A stretch of 64,000 nt of DNA. Origin: Paracoccaceae bacterium. Lineage in GTDB: Bacteria; Pseudomonadota; Alphaproteobacteria; Rhodobacterales; Rhodobacteraceae. The stretch lies in the NCBI GenBank assembly GCA_014872875.1, contig WKFI01000019.1:463199-527198 (forward strand), read 5' to 3'. The notes beneath the pieces were generated by a model. The model was not told the origin of the DNA. It saw nothing but the letters and a program-made list of their open reading frames with translations, and searched no databases. Below are positions 39,053 to 47,991 of the stretch, piece by piece; position 1 is the first letter of the stretch, and every line of letters begins with the position of its first letter. The position numbers and the translations under genes are program-made.

Positions 39053-40435
39053 TTATGCGTGGATCGCGCGACCCAGCGCATCGAGGCATGCTTCCTTGAC
39101 CGCTTCGCCCATCGCTGGGTGAGCGTGGCAGGTACGGGCAACCTCTTCGACGGTTGCACCCTTGGTCATCGCCAACACCAGCTCTGCAATCAGGTCGCCG
39201 CCATGCGCGCCGCAGATATGGGCGCCAAGGATCTTTCCGTCTGCGCCGGCGAGAACCTTGACTGCACCGTCAGTTTCTCCTGTCGAGCGCGCCCGGGAAT
39301 TGGCCATGAACGCAAATTTACCGACGCGGTATTCGACACCTGCGTCCTTCAACCCCTCTTCGGTCTGCCCGACCGAAGCGACCTCGGGATCTGTGTAAAC
39401 CACCCCCGGTACGGTGTCGTAGTCGACATGGCCGTACTCGCCGGCAAGCATCTCGACACAGGCGACGCCATCCTCCTCGGCCTTGTGGGCCAACATCGGA
39501 CCGGGCACGCAATCACCGATGGCATAGATGCCAGGAACCGACGTCTGGAAGCTTGCGTCCACTTCGATAAAGCCGCCGTCATTGACCGAAACCCCCAGAT
39601 CATCAAGCCCCAGACCGCGGGTCACAGGGCGGCGTCCGATGGCGACCAGAACTTTGTCGGCGTCCAGGGATTCGACCTTGTCTTTGCCAACGCGCTCCAT
39701 CGTCAACAACAGACCACCGCCAGCCTTTTCGACGCCTTTGACAGCCCGGCCCAATTGGAACTTCAGCCCCCGCTTGGACAAAGCGCGTTGGGCCAGCTTG
39801 GCAATCTCTCCATCAATACCGGGCAGGATCCGGTCCAGATATTCCACGACGGTCACCTTGGACCCCAACCGGGCCCAGACCTGGCCCAGTTCAAGGCCAA
39901 TGACACCAGCGCCGATCACCACCAGATGCTCGGGCCGGTCCTCCAAAGCCAAAGCTCCCGTGCTGGTCAGCACATCCACCTCGTCAACGTCCACCCCAGG
40001 AAGCGGCGTCGGTTCGGATCCCGTCGCGATCAAAATGCTCTTGGCGGTCAGTGTCTGATCGCCAACCTGAACCTGCCCAGGTGCCGGGATAGTCGCCCAA
40101 CCTTCGATGTGATCCACGCCGTTCTTCTTGAACAGAAAGGCGATCCCCTTGGTCAGATCGCCCACGATCTTGTCCTTGCGCGCCTGCAGAGCACTCAGAT
40201 CCAAGCTGACCTCCCCGACCGATATGCCATGGGAGGAGAGATGAGAGAGTTCGGCATATTTGGCCGAGGAGGTCAGCATGGCCTTCGACGGGATGCAGCC
40301 CACATTCAGACAGGTTCCACCCAGGCTGCCGCGCCCTTCGACACAGGCAGTCTTTAGACCCAGCTGCGCGGCGCGAATGGCGGCCACATATCCACCCGGC
40401 CCAGCGCCGATCACGATCAGATCGTATGCGGTCAT
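39053..40435 (-). CDS. lpd: Dihydrolipoyl dehydrogenase (E3 / L protein)
   Basis: This 460-residue FAD disulfide oxidoreductase has the FAD fold GAGPGGYVAAIRAAQLG, the redox pair in GGTCLNVGCIPSKAML, the NAD fold VIGAGVIGLELGQVWARLG, and the catalytic His/Glu in CHAHPAMGEAVKEA. It regenerates oxidised lipoyl-GcvH. GGGGAGG lies before the ATG. First gene of the minus-strand glycine run, divergent from the XRE-cupin regulator. Confidence 0.96.
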   Translation of the reverse strand: MTAYDLIVIGAGPGGYVAAIRAAQLGLKTACVEGRGSLGGTCLNVGCIPSKAMLTSSAKYAELSHLSSHGISVGEVSLDLSALQARKDKIVGDLTKGIAFLFKKNGVDHIEGWATIPAPGQVQVGDQTLTAKSILIATGSEPTPLPGVDVDEVDVLTSTGALALEDRPEHLVVIGAGVIGLELGQVWARLGSKVTVVEYLDRILPGIDGEIAKLAQRALSKRGLKFQLGRAVKGVEKAGGGLLLTMERVGKDKVESLDADKVLVAIGRRPVTRGLGLDDLGVSVNDGGFIEVDASFQTSVPGIYAIGDCVPGPMLAHKAEEDGVACVEMLAGEYGHVDYDTVPGVVYTDPEVASVGQTEEGLKDAGVEYRVGKFAFMANSRARSTGETDGAVKVLAGADGKILGAHICGAHGGDLIAELVLAMTKGATVEEVARTCHAHPAMGEAVKEACLDALGRAIHA

Positions 40436-40500
40436 CGGATTTCCTCCCCGATTTGATGCGCGACTTTCCAGCGCATCTTGGTCGAAATGTAAATTTTCTC

Positions 40501-40519
40501 TCCTATAGGAAACTTTTCC
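40501..40519. promoter_or_regulatory. Palindromic operator candidate between lpd and the XRE-cupin regulator
   Basis: TCCTATAGGA (40501-40510) is a perfect palindrome, overlapping GGAAA-N2-TTTCC-like arms at 40508-40519. A further GGAAA lies at about 40546. These sit in the 173-base divergent gap and could bind the adjacent regulator. I do not see a tandem glycine riboswitch in this gap. Confidence 0.35.
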
Positions 40520-40608
40520 ACTTTAAGCAACAAAAGAAATGATCAGGAAATTTTGACTGAAAGATGCATCAAAGCTAAGCTGTCCGGGAAGCAGGAGAAA
40601 ACCGACAC

Positions 40609-41223
40609 ATGGAACCCGTACAAACAGTGGAAACCGGTCCGCAGATCGATGCGATGGAAGCTCCGGACGGGGAAATTCTGGGAAAAATGATTCGAGACGC
40701 CCGTAAGGAAAAAGGGCTGACACTGGAGGAGGCGGCCAAATTGGCGGACATCGGACGCTCCACCTTGTCGAAGATCGAAAACAACCAGACCAAGCCCAGT
40801 TTCGAAATCATCCGACGGCTGATGCAGACGTTGGAACTGGAAACACCCCAGCTTTTCGTGCAGTCCGCACAAAGCACTATTTCAGGACGGCGCGATTACA
40901 CCCGGGTTGGTCGCGGAGAACATCAGGAAACCCGGACCTACGATCACGAACTGCTGTGTACCGAACTGACCAGCAAACGTATGTTGCCCTATATCAGCAC
41001 GATCAAAGCCCGGGACGTATCCGAGTTCGAGACTTGGGTGCGACACCGCGGAGAGGAGTTCATGTATGTAATCAGCGGAGACGTAACGCTGTATACCGAA
41101 CACTATCGACCTCTGCACATGACCGCCGGAGACTCCGTGTATTATGACAGCGGGATGGGTCACGGCTGCGTATCCACTGGCAAGGAAGACGCAAAGGTCC
41201 TTTGGGTGTCGCTCGAGATGTGA
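40609..41223 (+). CDS. XRE-family regulator with C-terminal cupin domain
   Basis: This 204-residue regulator has an N-terminal helix-turn-helix (GKMIRDARKEKGLTLEEAAKLADIGRSTLSKIENNQTKPS, about residues 25-65) and a C-terminal cupin ligand domain (about 120-200) with HRGEEFMYVISGDVTLYTEHYRPLHMTAGDSVYYDSGMGH. Such proteins sense small metabolites. Being divergent from lpd, it probably regulates the glycine run and itself. A GCAGGAG lies before the ATG region. Confidence 0.92.
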   Translation: MEPVQTVETGPQIDAMEAPDGEILGKMIRDARKEKGLTLEEAAKLADIGRSTLSKIENNQTKPSFEIIRRLMQTLELETPQLFVQSAQSTISGRRDYTRVGRGEHQETRTYDHELLCTELTSKRMLPYISTIKARDVSEFETWVRHRGEEFMYVISGDVTLYTEHYRPLHMTAGDSVYYDSGMGHGCVSTGKEDAKVLWVSLEM

Positions 41224-41346
41224 ACTCCTACACTCGTTTTGCGGGGTGGCTTTTGGACTGCACTAAAATCCCTGGATTGGTCATGTCACGCCCCCACGAA
41301 ACTTGCGATCACTCGTCTCGGCAAAAACGCGACAAGGGAGGTTACG

Positions 41347-42075
41347 TTGGCAACACGCACAAACGAACATGGGCAACCGATCGGACATGCACTGCCGGAA
41401 TGGGAACCCCGCCCCCGCCCTTCCAGAACATCAATGCAGGGGCGCTTCTGTTCTGTTGTTGCTCTTGATCCGGATCGTCACACCCAAGACCTTTTCGACG
41501 CTTATAGCCACGACAGATTGGGGACGCTCTGGACTTATTTTCACGTTGGGCCATTCGCCACGGAAGCCGAACTGAAGACCTGGTTGACAAAAATGGCAAC
41601 CACCGAGGACCCCGTCTACTATGTTGTCGAGGATGCATCGACCGGCAAAGCTACTGGCATCGCCAGCTTGATGCGAATCCAACCAGAGCACGGTGTGATC
41701 GAGGTGGGTGGGATCTGCTTCTCTCCCCTTTTGCAGAGAACCGCGGCTGCAACAGAAGCCATGTTCCTCATGATGTGCCGCGTTTTCCATGAACTGCGCT
41801 ATCGTCGCTATGAATGGAAATGCGACGCCCTGAACGCCCCGTCCCGTTCAGCCGCAGAACGATTGGGCTTTACCTATGACGGGACATTTCGACAGGCGAT
41901 TGTTTATAAAGGCCGCAATCGGGACACAGCCTGGTTTTCCATTCTGGACAGCGATTGGCCGGCCCTCAAACGTGCTTTTCTGGACTGGCTTTCCACGGAC
42001 AACCTGTCAGCGAACGGAATCCAAGAAACCAGCCTTGCCGAATTTGTTAGGAAGCATCGCGTTAGCCGCCTGTAA
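41347..42075 (+). CDS. GNAT-family N-acetyltransferase (RimJ/RimL type)
   Basis: This 242-residue protein has an acetyl-CoA-binding GNAT core (about residues 60-210): YYVVEDASTGKATGIASLMRI, GVIEVGGICFSPLLQRTAAATEAMFLM, RRYEWKCDALNAPSRSAAERLGF. The start is probably TTG at 41347, with AGGGAGG five bases upstream; the open frame extends to 41239 without such a site. Acetyl acceptor is unknown. It stands alone between the regulator and the fliP end. Confidence 0.85.
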   Translation: MATRTNEHGQPIGHALPEWEPRPRPSRTSMQGRFCSVVALDPDRHTQDLFDAYSHDRLGTLWTYFHVGPFATEAELKTWLTKMATTEDPVYYVVEDASTGKATGIASLMRIQPEHGVIEVGGICFSPLLQRTAAATEAMFLMMCRVFHELRYRRYEWKCDALNAPSRSAAERLGFTYDGTFRQAIVYKGRNRDTAWFSILDSDWPALKRAFLDWLSTDNLSANGIQETSLAEFVRKHRVSRL

Positions 42076-42144
42076 GCCAACTCTTTCACCGCATCTACGG
42101 CTTCCTAACTGCTTACTTGCCATGATCGTCCAAGGTTCATTGCT

Positions 42145-42882
42145 TCAAGGAAAATAACTTCGGACCAGAGCCCCGGAGATCAACGCCCATCCATCCGCCA
42201 CCACAAAGAAGGCCAGCTTGAACGGAAGGGACACGATCGCTGGGGGAACCATCATCATGCCCATCGACATCAAAATGGCCGCAACAACCAAGTCGATGAT
42301 GAGAAATGGTAGAAATATCAGAAAACCAATCTGAAAAGCCCGCGCGACTTCGGACAGAAGAAAGCTAGGAATAAGAACCGACAGTGGCATATCGCGGGTC
42401 TCGATCTCAGACGACGCCGGAATGTTGCGAAGATCTGCCATGCCGGTCAGCGTCTCCGGATCCACCCGATTGGCCATAAACCCGCGAAACGGGTCCATCA
42501 CCAGTGGAAACGCCGTTTCCACATCGATCTGCTCATCTATCAAGGGGGAAATGCCGTCGGTCCATGCGGCCATGAACACCGGCTCCATCACAAAATAGGT
42601 TAAGAACAGCGCCAGGCTGACGATCAACATATTGGGAGGCGATTGCTGCAAGCCAATGGCCTGCCGCAAGATCGAAAGAACCGTCACGATGAACGGAAAG
42701 CAGGTGATCATGATGGCCAGCCCCGGAGCCAGGCTGAGCACCGTGATCAAAAGGATCAGGTGTATAGACCGCGCCGAGATGGACCCATCCTCGCCAAACG
42801 ACAAGGACAATTCCTGCGCCTGGGCCAACTGTGGAAACAAGAGGCTCAGAGAAACCAGGACGGCCAGACGTTGTAAATTCAT
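42145..42882 (-). CDS. fliP: Flagellar export pore protein FliP
   Basis: This 245-residue core pore protein has a signal peptide, four hydrophobic helices and the blocks MITCFPFIVTVLSILRQAIGLQQSPPNMLIVSLALFLTYFVM and FLLSEVARAFQIGFLIFLPFLIIDLVVAAILMSMGMMM. It is the last gene of the fliF-fliH-fliN-fliP run and overlaps fliN by four bases. fliQ and fliR are in the other flagellar block. Confidence 0.96.
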   Translation of the reverse strand: MNLQRLAVLVSLSLLFPQLAQAQELSLSFGEDGSISARSIHLILLITVLSLAPGLAIMITCFPFIVTVLSILRQAIGLQQSPPNMLIVSLALFLTYFVMEPVFMAAWTDGISPLIDEQIDVETAFPLVMDPFRGFMANRVDPETLTGMADLRNIPASSEIETRDMPLSVLIPSFLLSEVARAFQIGFLIFLPFLIIDLVVAAILMSMGMMMVPPAIVSLPFKLAFFVVADGWALISGALVRSYFP

Positions 42883-43175
42883 CCCAACCCGTTCTGCAAG
42901 TCGGCAATTTCGGTGAGCCTGACTGCAAGCTGACCGGACTCGTCTCCCTCAACTTCTTCCAGCAATCCACGTGCTATCAGCCGGTCCCCTACATAGAGGT
43001 CCACCGGGTCTTCAACCCGCTTGTCCAACGCCAAGATCGCGTTCTCACCCAGGTTGACCAATTCGCGGATCAATGGTCTGGCCTTGCCAACTGAAACAGT
43101 GATTTCGACCGGAACCGAGGTGAACGGATTCGACGCTTCGCGTTCTGCTGACGAGGACATAGAACTGTCATCCAT
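42879..43175 (-). CDS. fliN: Flagellar motor switch protein FliN
   Basis: This 98-residue SpoA-domain protein has VPVEITVSVGKARPLIRELVNLGENAILALDKRVEDPVDLYVGDRLIARGLLEEVEGD. It forms the lower C-ring and docks FliH. The ATG at 43175 has AAGGAG seven bases upstream; the longer open frame upstream lies within fliH. It overlaps fliH by eight bases and fliP by four. Confidence 0.93.
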   Translation of the reverse strand: MDDSSMSSSAEREASNPFTSVPVEITVSVGKARPLIRELVNLGENAILALDKRVEDPVDLYVGDRLIARGLLEEVEGDESGQLAVRLTEIADLQNGLG

Positions 43176-43764
43176 GTTGACGCTCCTTTTCGTTGTGGAA
43201 GGTGAAGGTTTCGACCGCCTGGCGAAGGCTATCCACCATGGAACCGCAATCGATCTCACGCTCGACTTCGCCAACCCTGATATGAGCTTGGCCGACCCCC
43301 AACAGCGGGTCAGCACGCACCAGAACAGGCAAGCTGCCATCCGGGTTGAGAATGCTTTCGACGGCCTCCTTCTCGCCCGGCGAAACGATCAGAAACACAG
43401 GTTGATCGACTTGTTCGCGGGCCATGTCGCTCAGCTCATCCGCTAGGTGCAAACCGAATGTCGCTGACATGGCTTCGGGCAAAACCTGATCCACAACCGC
43501 CTTCATCAGAGGCGCGAGGCATTCATTCATGTGCGACAAGGCTTCGTGATAGGTGAAGGACAGATCTTCCAGATTTGAGCCCAGAGTGGCCGAAATACGA
43601 TGCGTTTCCTGATCCTGGGCCTTAACGGCATCTTCCCATCCCGCGCTGTATCCCTGTTCGAAGGATGCAAGTCTCTGGTCCTCGATGTCGTCTTCCGTCA
43701 GCGTAACCTGCGGGACGCCTTCAAAGGGGAGAGAGAAATCCTCAAGCAAATGGGCAATACTCAT
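43168..43764 (-). CDS. fliH: Flagellar export ATPase regulator FliH
   Basis: This 198-residue protein has a FliH-like layout: an N-terminal acidic segment, a helical middle with FEQGYSAGWEDAVKAQ, and a C-terminal domain with LPVLVRADPLLGVGQAHIRVGEVEREIDCGSMVDSL. FliH binds FliI and FliN. Sequence conservation is weak, so the name leans on its place between fliF and fliN. Its ATG overlaps the fliF stop. Confidence 0.78.
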   Translation of the reverse strand: MSIAHLLEDFSLPFEGVPQVTLTEDDIEDQRLASFEQGYSAGWEDAVKAQDQETHRISATLGSNLEDLSFTYHEALSHMNECLAPLMKAVVDQVLPEAMSATFGLHLADELSDMAREQVDQPVFLIVSPGEKEAVESILNPDGSLPVLVRADPLLGVGQAHIRVGEVEREIDCGSMVDSLRQAVETFTFHNEKERQHG

Positions 43765-45383
43765 CCGACTTTCTCCTCACCCTCTTCCAACCAACTCCTC
43801 AGGATTTCGACAGTTTCCTCCTGACGCTCACCAATCATTGCGCGCAAACGGTCCACTGGGTTTTCTGCTTCAGTCGCCGCCATGGGCAAGGAGGCCTGAT
43901 CACGAACCACAGCTGGCAATGCTCCCGGTGCCAGACCGTCTTCGGTCTGAATCTCACCGGTCAAAACCTTTGCTCCCTCCGCAACCCTTTCAGGTTCGGG
44001 CTGAAGAGAAGGCAGTGCAGCTGCAGGACTAGGAGCCGGCAACACAGCGTTGGAAAATATCGGCCGAATGACAAAAAGACCCAGGATGAGACTGACCACG
44101 GCAAGAACGGCCATCTGGATCAGTGACATTGTATCGAAATACACTGCGCTGAAGACCGAATCCTCTGCTGCAGTCCCCAGGGGCTCAACCGCCGGAAGTT
44201 CCATGGATTTGAGCGTGATCACATCTCCTCGGGAATCGTCAAAACCAACAGCCGCCGACACCAATTCGCGCAGAGAGTTCAGCTCATCCTCCGGACGTGG
44301 CTGGACAGATGAGTTGCCGTTTGCGTCTTCGACCGACACCCCGTTGACCAATACGGCAACAGTCAGGCGCCGGATCGCGCCCGGGGCCTTGATGATCTCG
44401 AGCTCGGTCTCCGAAACCTCGTAGTTGATCCGTTCCCGTGTAGCGCTTGTACTGGCGCGGCTCCCTTCATCCTCGGCCGCGTCTCCGTCGGGCAAGTTGG
44501 ACGCGACAGTTACGGCACCGGCCTGACTGGTCGAATTGTCGGAACGCTCTTCAACATCCGTTGAAATGATGACCCGACTGGCTGGGTCCACGCGTTTTTC
44601 GCGGATGGATTCCGACTCTGTAACCGTATCCACACTGACTTCGACAATTGCGTTTCCCGCGCCGACACGCGCTTCAACCAAACGAGTTACGCGCTCTTTG
44701 AGAACCTGTGCGCGGTCATCGTTGGTTGTGGCTGCACCGGCCACGACCTCACTCGCGCCGATGACCGTTCCATTGGCATCGATGACCGTAACGTTGTTTG
44801 CGTCCAATCCTGCAACGGCCGAAGCAACCAGATGTCGAATAGCTGTCGCCTGTGCAACTGTTACCGGAGCCCCCAAGGGCACGACCGAAACAGAAGCCGT
44901 CACCTTGGCACTGCGCTGGAACGGATTGGAACCTGTGTTTGCGATATGCACGCGCGCCTGGCTGATGTGAGGGTTCGCCACGATCGTTCTGGCCAGCTCA
45001 CCTTCTTTGGCCCGCCAATAGGCTGCATCGAACATTTGGGATGTCGTGCCGAACCCGTTGAGCGAATCGAGCAATTCATAGCCCTTGCCTCCATTTGTCG
45101 GCAAACCCTCACTGGCGAGGGTCATCCTCAATTCATCCCTTTGATTCGAGGGCACATAAATGGAACCACCCCGCACTTCGTAAACTACGCCGCGCTGTTC
45201 AAGGGACCTGACGACTTCCCCGGCGGAACCACTTTCCAATCCGGCATAAAGCAACTGCATGTTTGGATTTGACGCCAGCCGCGACAGACCAAATACACTC
45301 AGAAACACTGCAATCGCGGCGCCGATAACGACGATTTGCTTTCGCCGATCAAGACCTGCCCAGACACTTCTTATCTGCTGCAC
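43761..45383 (-). CDS. fliF: MS-ring protein FliF
   Basis: This protein of about 540 residues has two membrane helices (about 20-40 and 440-460) and the ring-building motifs: NPNMQLLYAGLESGSAGEVVRSLEQRGVVYEVRGGSIYVP, ASEGLPTNGGKGYELLD and VHIANTGSNPFQRSAKVTASVSV. I prefer the GTG at 45383, which has GGAGG five bases upstream; a TTG at 45395 is in frame but its codon overlaps that ribosome site. It anchors the rod and C-ring. First gene of the minus-strand run, divergent from fliL. Confidence 0.94.
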   Translation of the reverse strand: MQQIRSVWAGLDRRKQIVVIGAAIAVFLSVFGLSRLASNPNMQLLYAGLESGSAGEVVRSLEQRGVVYEVRGGSIYVPSNQRDELRMTLASEGLPTNGGKGYELLDSLNGFGTTSQMFDAAYWRAKEGELARTIVANPHISQARVHIANTGSNPFQRSAKVTASVSVVPLGAPVTVAQATAIRHLVASAVAGLDANNVTVIDANGTVIGASEVVAGAATTNDDRAQVLKERVTRLVEARVGAGNAIVEVSVDTVTESESIREKRVDPASRVIISTDVEERSDNSTSQAGAVTVASNLPDGDAAEDEGSRASTSATRERINYEVSETELEIIKAPGAIRRLTVAVLVNGVSVEDANGNSSVQPRPEDELNSLRELVSAAVGFDDSRGDVITLKSMELPAVEPLGTAAEDSVFSAVYFDTMSLIQMAVLAVVSLILGLFVIRPIFSNAVLPAPSPAAALPSLQPEPERVAEGAKVLTGEIQTEDGLAPGALPAVVRDQASLPMAATEAENPVDRLRAMIGERQEETVEILRSWLEEGEEKVG

Positions 45384-45441
45384 GCTATCCTCCAAATTTG
45401 CCGCCCTTCTATGCGGTTGCTCTCTGTTTGAGCGATCGGCC

Positions 45442-45456
45442 TTAACATTCGGTTAG
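45442..45456. promoter_or_regulatory. Possible CtrA-type site between fliF and fliL
   Basis: TTAA-N7-TTAG lies in the 119-base divergent gap. It differs by one base from the CtrA consensus TTAA-N7-TTAA, the best match among the candidate sites in the window. Confidence 0.45.
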
Positions 45457-45502
45457 TTCCTCGAGGTTAAAAAAAGTCGAGCAGAGACGTTGAGGAATCA
45501 GG

Positions 45503-46030
45503 ATGACAGACGCTGTCGCAGACACCCCGGAAGGGTCTGAAGATGCTGCTAAAAAAACGATCAAAGCACCGTTGATCATTGGTTTGGTGTTGGCTCTCGC
45601 TGGCGGCGGCGGTGGTTTCTTTGTTGTCCAATCAGAGCTGCTGCCGCTTGGCAAAGCGGAAGAGAAAACAGTCGAAACAGTTCAAACTGATACGGAAAAG
45701 GAATTTGAACCCTCCCTCTCAGATATCAGTGACATTGCGTTCTTGCCGTTGGACCCGATTCTGATTTCAATCAATGACGACGCCGACATCCGGCAACTTC
45801 GGTTCCGGGCCCAGGTCGAAGTCCCACTGCAATACCAATCCGAAGTGGAAAAGCTAATGCCCAGAATAATCGACGTTCTGAACGGTTATCTCAGGGCCGT
45901 GGAACCCAGCGATCTCAAACACCCCATGGCCCTGACCAGATTGCGGTCTCAAATGCTTCGCAGAATCAACATCGTATCAGGGCAAGACAGGGTCAGGGAC
46001 TTGCTCATCATGGAATTCGTACTGAACTAG
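45503..46030 (+). CDS. fliL: Flagellar basal-body protein FliL
   Basis: This 175-residue protein has one membrane helix (about 24-45) and a periplasmic FliL domain with FLPLDPILISINDDADIRQLRFRAQVEVPLQYQSEVEKLMPRIIDVLNGYLRAV and the terminal RVRDLLIMEFVLN. FliL stabilises stator units at the motor. A GAGGAATCAGG leader precedes the ATG. First gene of the plus-strand motor run; a FliL-like paralogue is at 10991. Confidence 0.93.
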   Translation: MTDAVADTPEGSEDAAKKTIKAPLIIGLVLALAGGGGGFFVVQSELLPLGKAEEKTVETVQTDTEKEFEPSLSDISDIAFLPLDPILISINDDADIRQLRFRAQVEVPLQYQSEVEKLMPRIIDVLNGYLRAVEPSDLKHPMALTRLRSQMLRRINIVSGQDRVRDLLIMEFVLN

Positions 46031-46040
46031 GAGGTGCAAG

Positions 46041-46457
46041 GTGGAACTCATTGCTGATATCTTGCTGGTGGCGGGAGCCATTGGAGCAGGCTTTTACTGC
46101 TTTGTATTGGCGCGGCGCCTCAACCGCTTCAATGATCTCGAAAAAGGGGTTGGTGGGGCTGTGGCAGTGTTGTCTGCCCAGGTGGACGACCTGACGAAAA
46201 TGCTGGATGCCGCTCGCGTCGCGTCCAACAATTCGGGCGGCGCTCTGGAAGACCTCACATCTCGGGCCGAACAGGTTGCGCAACGGTTGGAGTTGATTAT
46301 GGCGTCGATGCATGACGTCTCAGAAACTGCGCCCAGACCGACCGAACGAGAAACCGAACCCGCCACCAATCAGACGCCCATGGAAGATGAGAAAACCAAG
46401 CCGACTGCTACGGGTTCAGGGCTAATGTTCATGCGCCATGACCGGGGAGCGGCCTGA
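46041..46457 (+). CDS. Small membrane-anchored protein of the motor operon, function unknown
   Basis: This 138-residue protein has one N-terminal membrane segment (about 5-24), a helical middle (SAQVDDLTKMLDAARVA and EQVAQRLELIMASMH) and a polar Thr/Glu-rich tail. GTG start at 46041 with AGGAGG six bases upstream; the stop overlaps the MotE-like start. I recognise no family. Its place between fliL and the motE-like gene suggests a flagellar motor or assembly role. Confidence 0.8.
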   Translation: MELIADILLVAGAIGAGFYCFVLARRLNRFNDLEKGVGGAVAVLSAQVDDLTKMLDAARVASNNSGGALEDLTSRAEQVAQRLELIMASMHDVSETAPRPTERETEPATNQTPMEDEKTKPTATGSGLMFMRHDRGAA

Positions 46458-47044
46458 TGACGTCACGATCAAAACGTCTAAGCACTCTATTCTTATTGGC
46501 AATATTACTGATCAGTTCTGCCGGCATTCGGATTTTCTTTGAAACCGGGCCAGCTCTGGCCAAGGAAATATCCGAACAGGAAAATTGGGCTGGAAAACCG
46601 CAACCGCACACTCAAACCTCCTCAGATGACACACCACCCAACTTTCAGGAAATGCTAACTGCATTTCGGGAGAGGGAGGCCGCAATAGAGCAGCGCGAAA
46701 TGGAGATTGCAGATCGCGTGCACGCCTTAGAGATCGCTGAAACAGCTATTGATCAGAAGCTCGCGGCTTTGATCGTGGCAGAAGAAAACCTCAAGCAGAC
46801 TCTGACCTTGGCTGACGGTGCATCCGAAGGGGATCTGACGCGGCTGACCACGGTTTATGAGCAGATGAAGCCCAAGGACTCGGCGGCCCTGTTTGAACAA
46901 ATGGATCCAGAGTTTGCGGCAGGTTTCCTCGCCCGAATGCAACCGGATGCAGCGGCAGCCGTTATGGCGGGTCTGGAACCGAATACGGCCTATACAATCA
47001 GCGTAGTAATGGCCGGAAAAAACGCGAACGTTCCAACTGAGTAA
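46457..47044 (+). CDS. MotE-like flagellar chaperone
   Basis: This 195-residue protein has an N-terminal membrane/signal segment (about 8-25), a long coiled coil (about 65-125) and a C-terminal domain with YEQMKPKDSAALFEQMDPEFAAGFLARMQPDAAAAVMAGLEP, like the MgtE-N/MotE fold. In rhizobia MotE is a periplasmic chaperone for MotC. Overlaps the 138-residue gene by one base and precedes motA by 77 bases. Confidence 0.8.
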   Translation: MTSRSKRLSTLFLLAILLISSAGIRIFFETGPALAKEISEQENWAGKPQPHTQTSSDDTPPNFQEMLTAFREREAAIEQREMEIADRVHALEIAETAIDQKLAALIVAEENLKQTLTLADGASEGDLTRLTTVYEQMKPKDSAALFEQMDPEFAAGFLARMQPDAAAAVMAGLEPNTAYTISVVMAGKNANVPTE

Positions 47045-47121
47045 CCAATTTCCGTTGGTGAGTGAATCTTAACAGGTTTTCGCCAAAGTCATGAAAACTC
47101 GGAACCTTCAGGGGCAAAAGC

Positions 47122-47991
47122 ATGATCGGAATCATTGGAATCGTTATGATTTTCGCCATGGTCTTTGGCGGATACCTTGCCGCCGGCGGCAAGATGGGAA
47201 TCATTCTGAAATCGCTACCCTTCGAACTGATGATGATCGGCGGCGCTGCGATCGGGGCCTTTCTGATTGGCAACGACATGGGCGCTGTCAAGCACACGCT
47301 CAAAGACATCGGAAAGGTGTTCAAAGGTCCCAAATGGAAATCAGATGATTATCGGGACCTGTTGTGCCTGCTTTTTACACTCATCCGCATTGCCCGGGCC
47401 AACCCGGTCGAGGTTGAACAACATATCGAAGACCCCGAGAACTCATCGGTTTTTTCCAAATATCCAAAGATCTTGAAAGACAGGGAAGCCGTAGACCTGA
47501 TCTGCGATACGATGCGCTCTGCCTCAATGAACTATGACGACCCTCACCAGGTTGAGGAGGTTTTGGAAAAACGGATGGAAACCAACCTGCACCATGCGAT
47601 GCACTCCAGCCATGCCTTGCAGACTGTGGCAGATGGTCTGCCAGCCTTGGGTATCGTGGCCGCGGTTCTTGGAGTCATCAAAACCATGGGATCCATCGAC
47701 CAACCGCCCGAGGTCCTAGGCAAACTGATCGGTGGCGCACTCGTAGGTACGTTTCTGGGGGTTTTCCTAGCCTACGGGCTTGTTGGGCCCTTTGCTTCCA
47801 AAGTGAAGGCCGTTGTCGAAGAGGATGGGCATTTCTACCAACTTATCCGCGAAGTGCTGGTCGCAAACTTGCACAACCATGCAGCCGCGATCTGCATCGA
47901 AGTCGGCAGGCAAAACACGCCTTCGCATATCAGGCCGGGATTCAGCGATCTAGAAGAAGCTCTCAAAGCTATCAAACAGGAAGCTGCATGA
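47122..47991 (+). CDS. motA: Flagellar motor stator protein MotA
   Basis: This 289-residue four-helix stator subunit conducts protons with MotB and presses on FliG. The conserved C-terminal transmembrane region reads GLPALGIVAAVLGVIKTMGSI, containing the key Pro; the cytoplasmic loop (about 65-165) carries the charged residues. AGGGG precedes the ATG. Its stop overlaps the next gene (ATGA). No motB follows it and none is seen in the window. Confidence 0.95.
   Translation: MIGIIGIVMIFAMVFGGYLAAGGKMGIILKSLPFELMMIGGAAIGAFLIGNDMGAVKHTLKDIGKVFKGPKWKSDDYRDLLCLLFTLIRIARANPVEVEQHIEDPENSSVFSKYPKILKDREAVDLICDTMRSASMNYDDPHQVEEVLEKRMETNLHHAMHSSHALQTVADGLPALGIVAAVLGVIKTMGSIDQPPEVLGKLIGGALVGTFLGVFLAYGLVGPFASKVKAVVEEDGHFYQLIREVLVANLHNHAAAICIEVGRQNTPSHIRPGFSDLEEALKAIKQEAA

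Noticed and set aside
38609..40357. A 582-codon plus-strand frame opposite lipA and lpd
   Set aside because: Antisense shadow of genes with clear catalytic motifs.
40436..40608. Glycine riboswitch before lpd
   Set aside because: I could not find the paired aptamer core in the leader; a protein operator is a better fit, though a structure search should be run.
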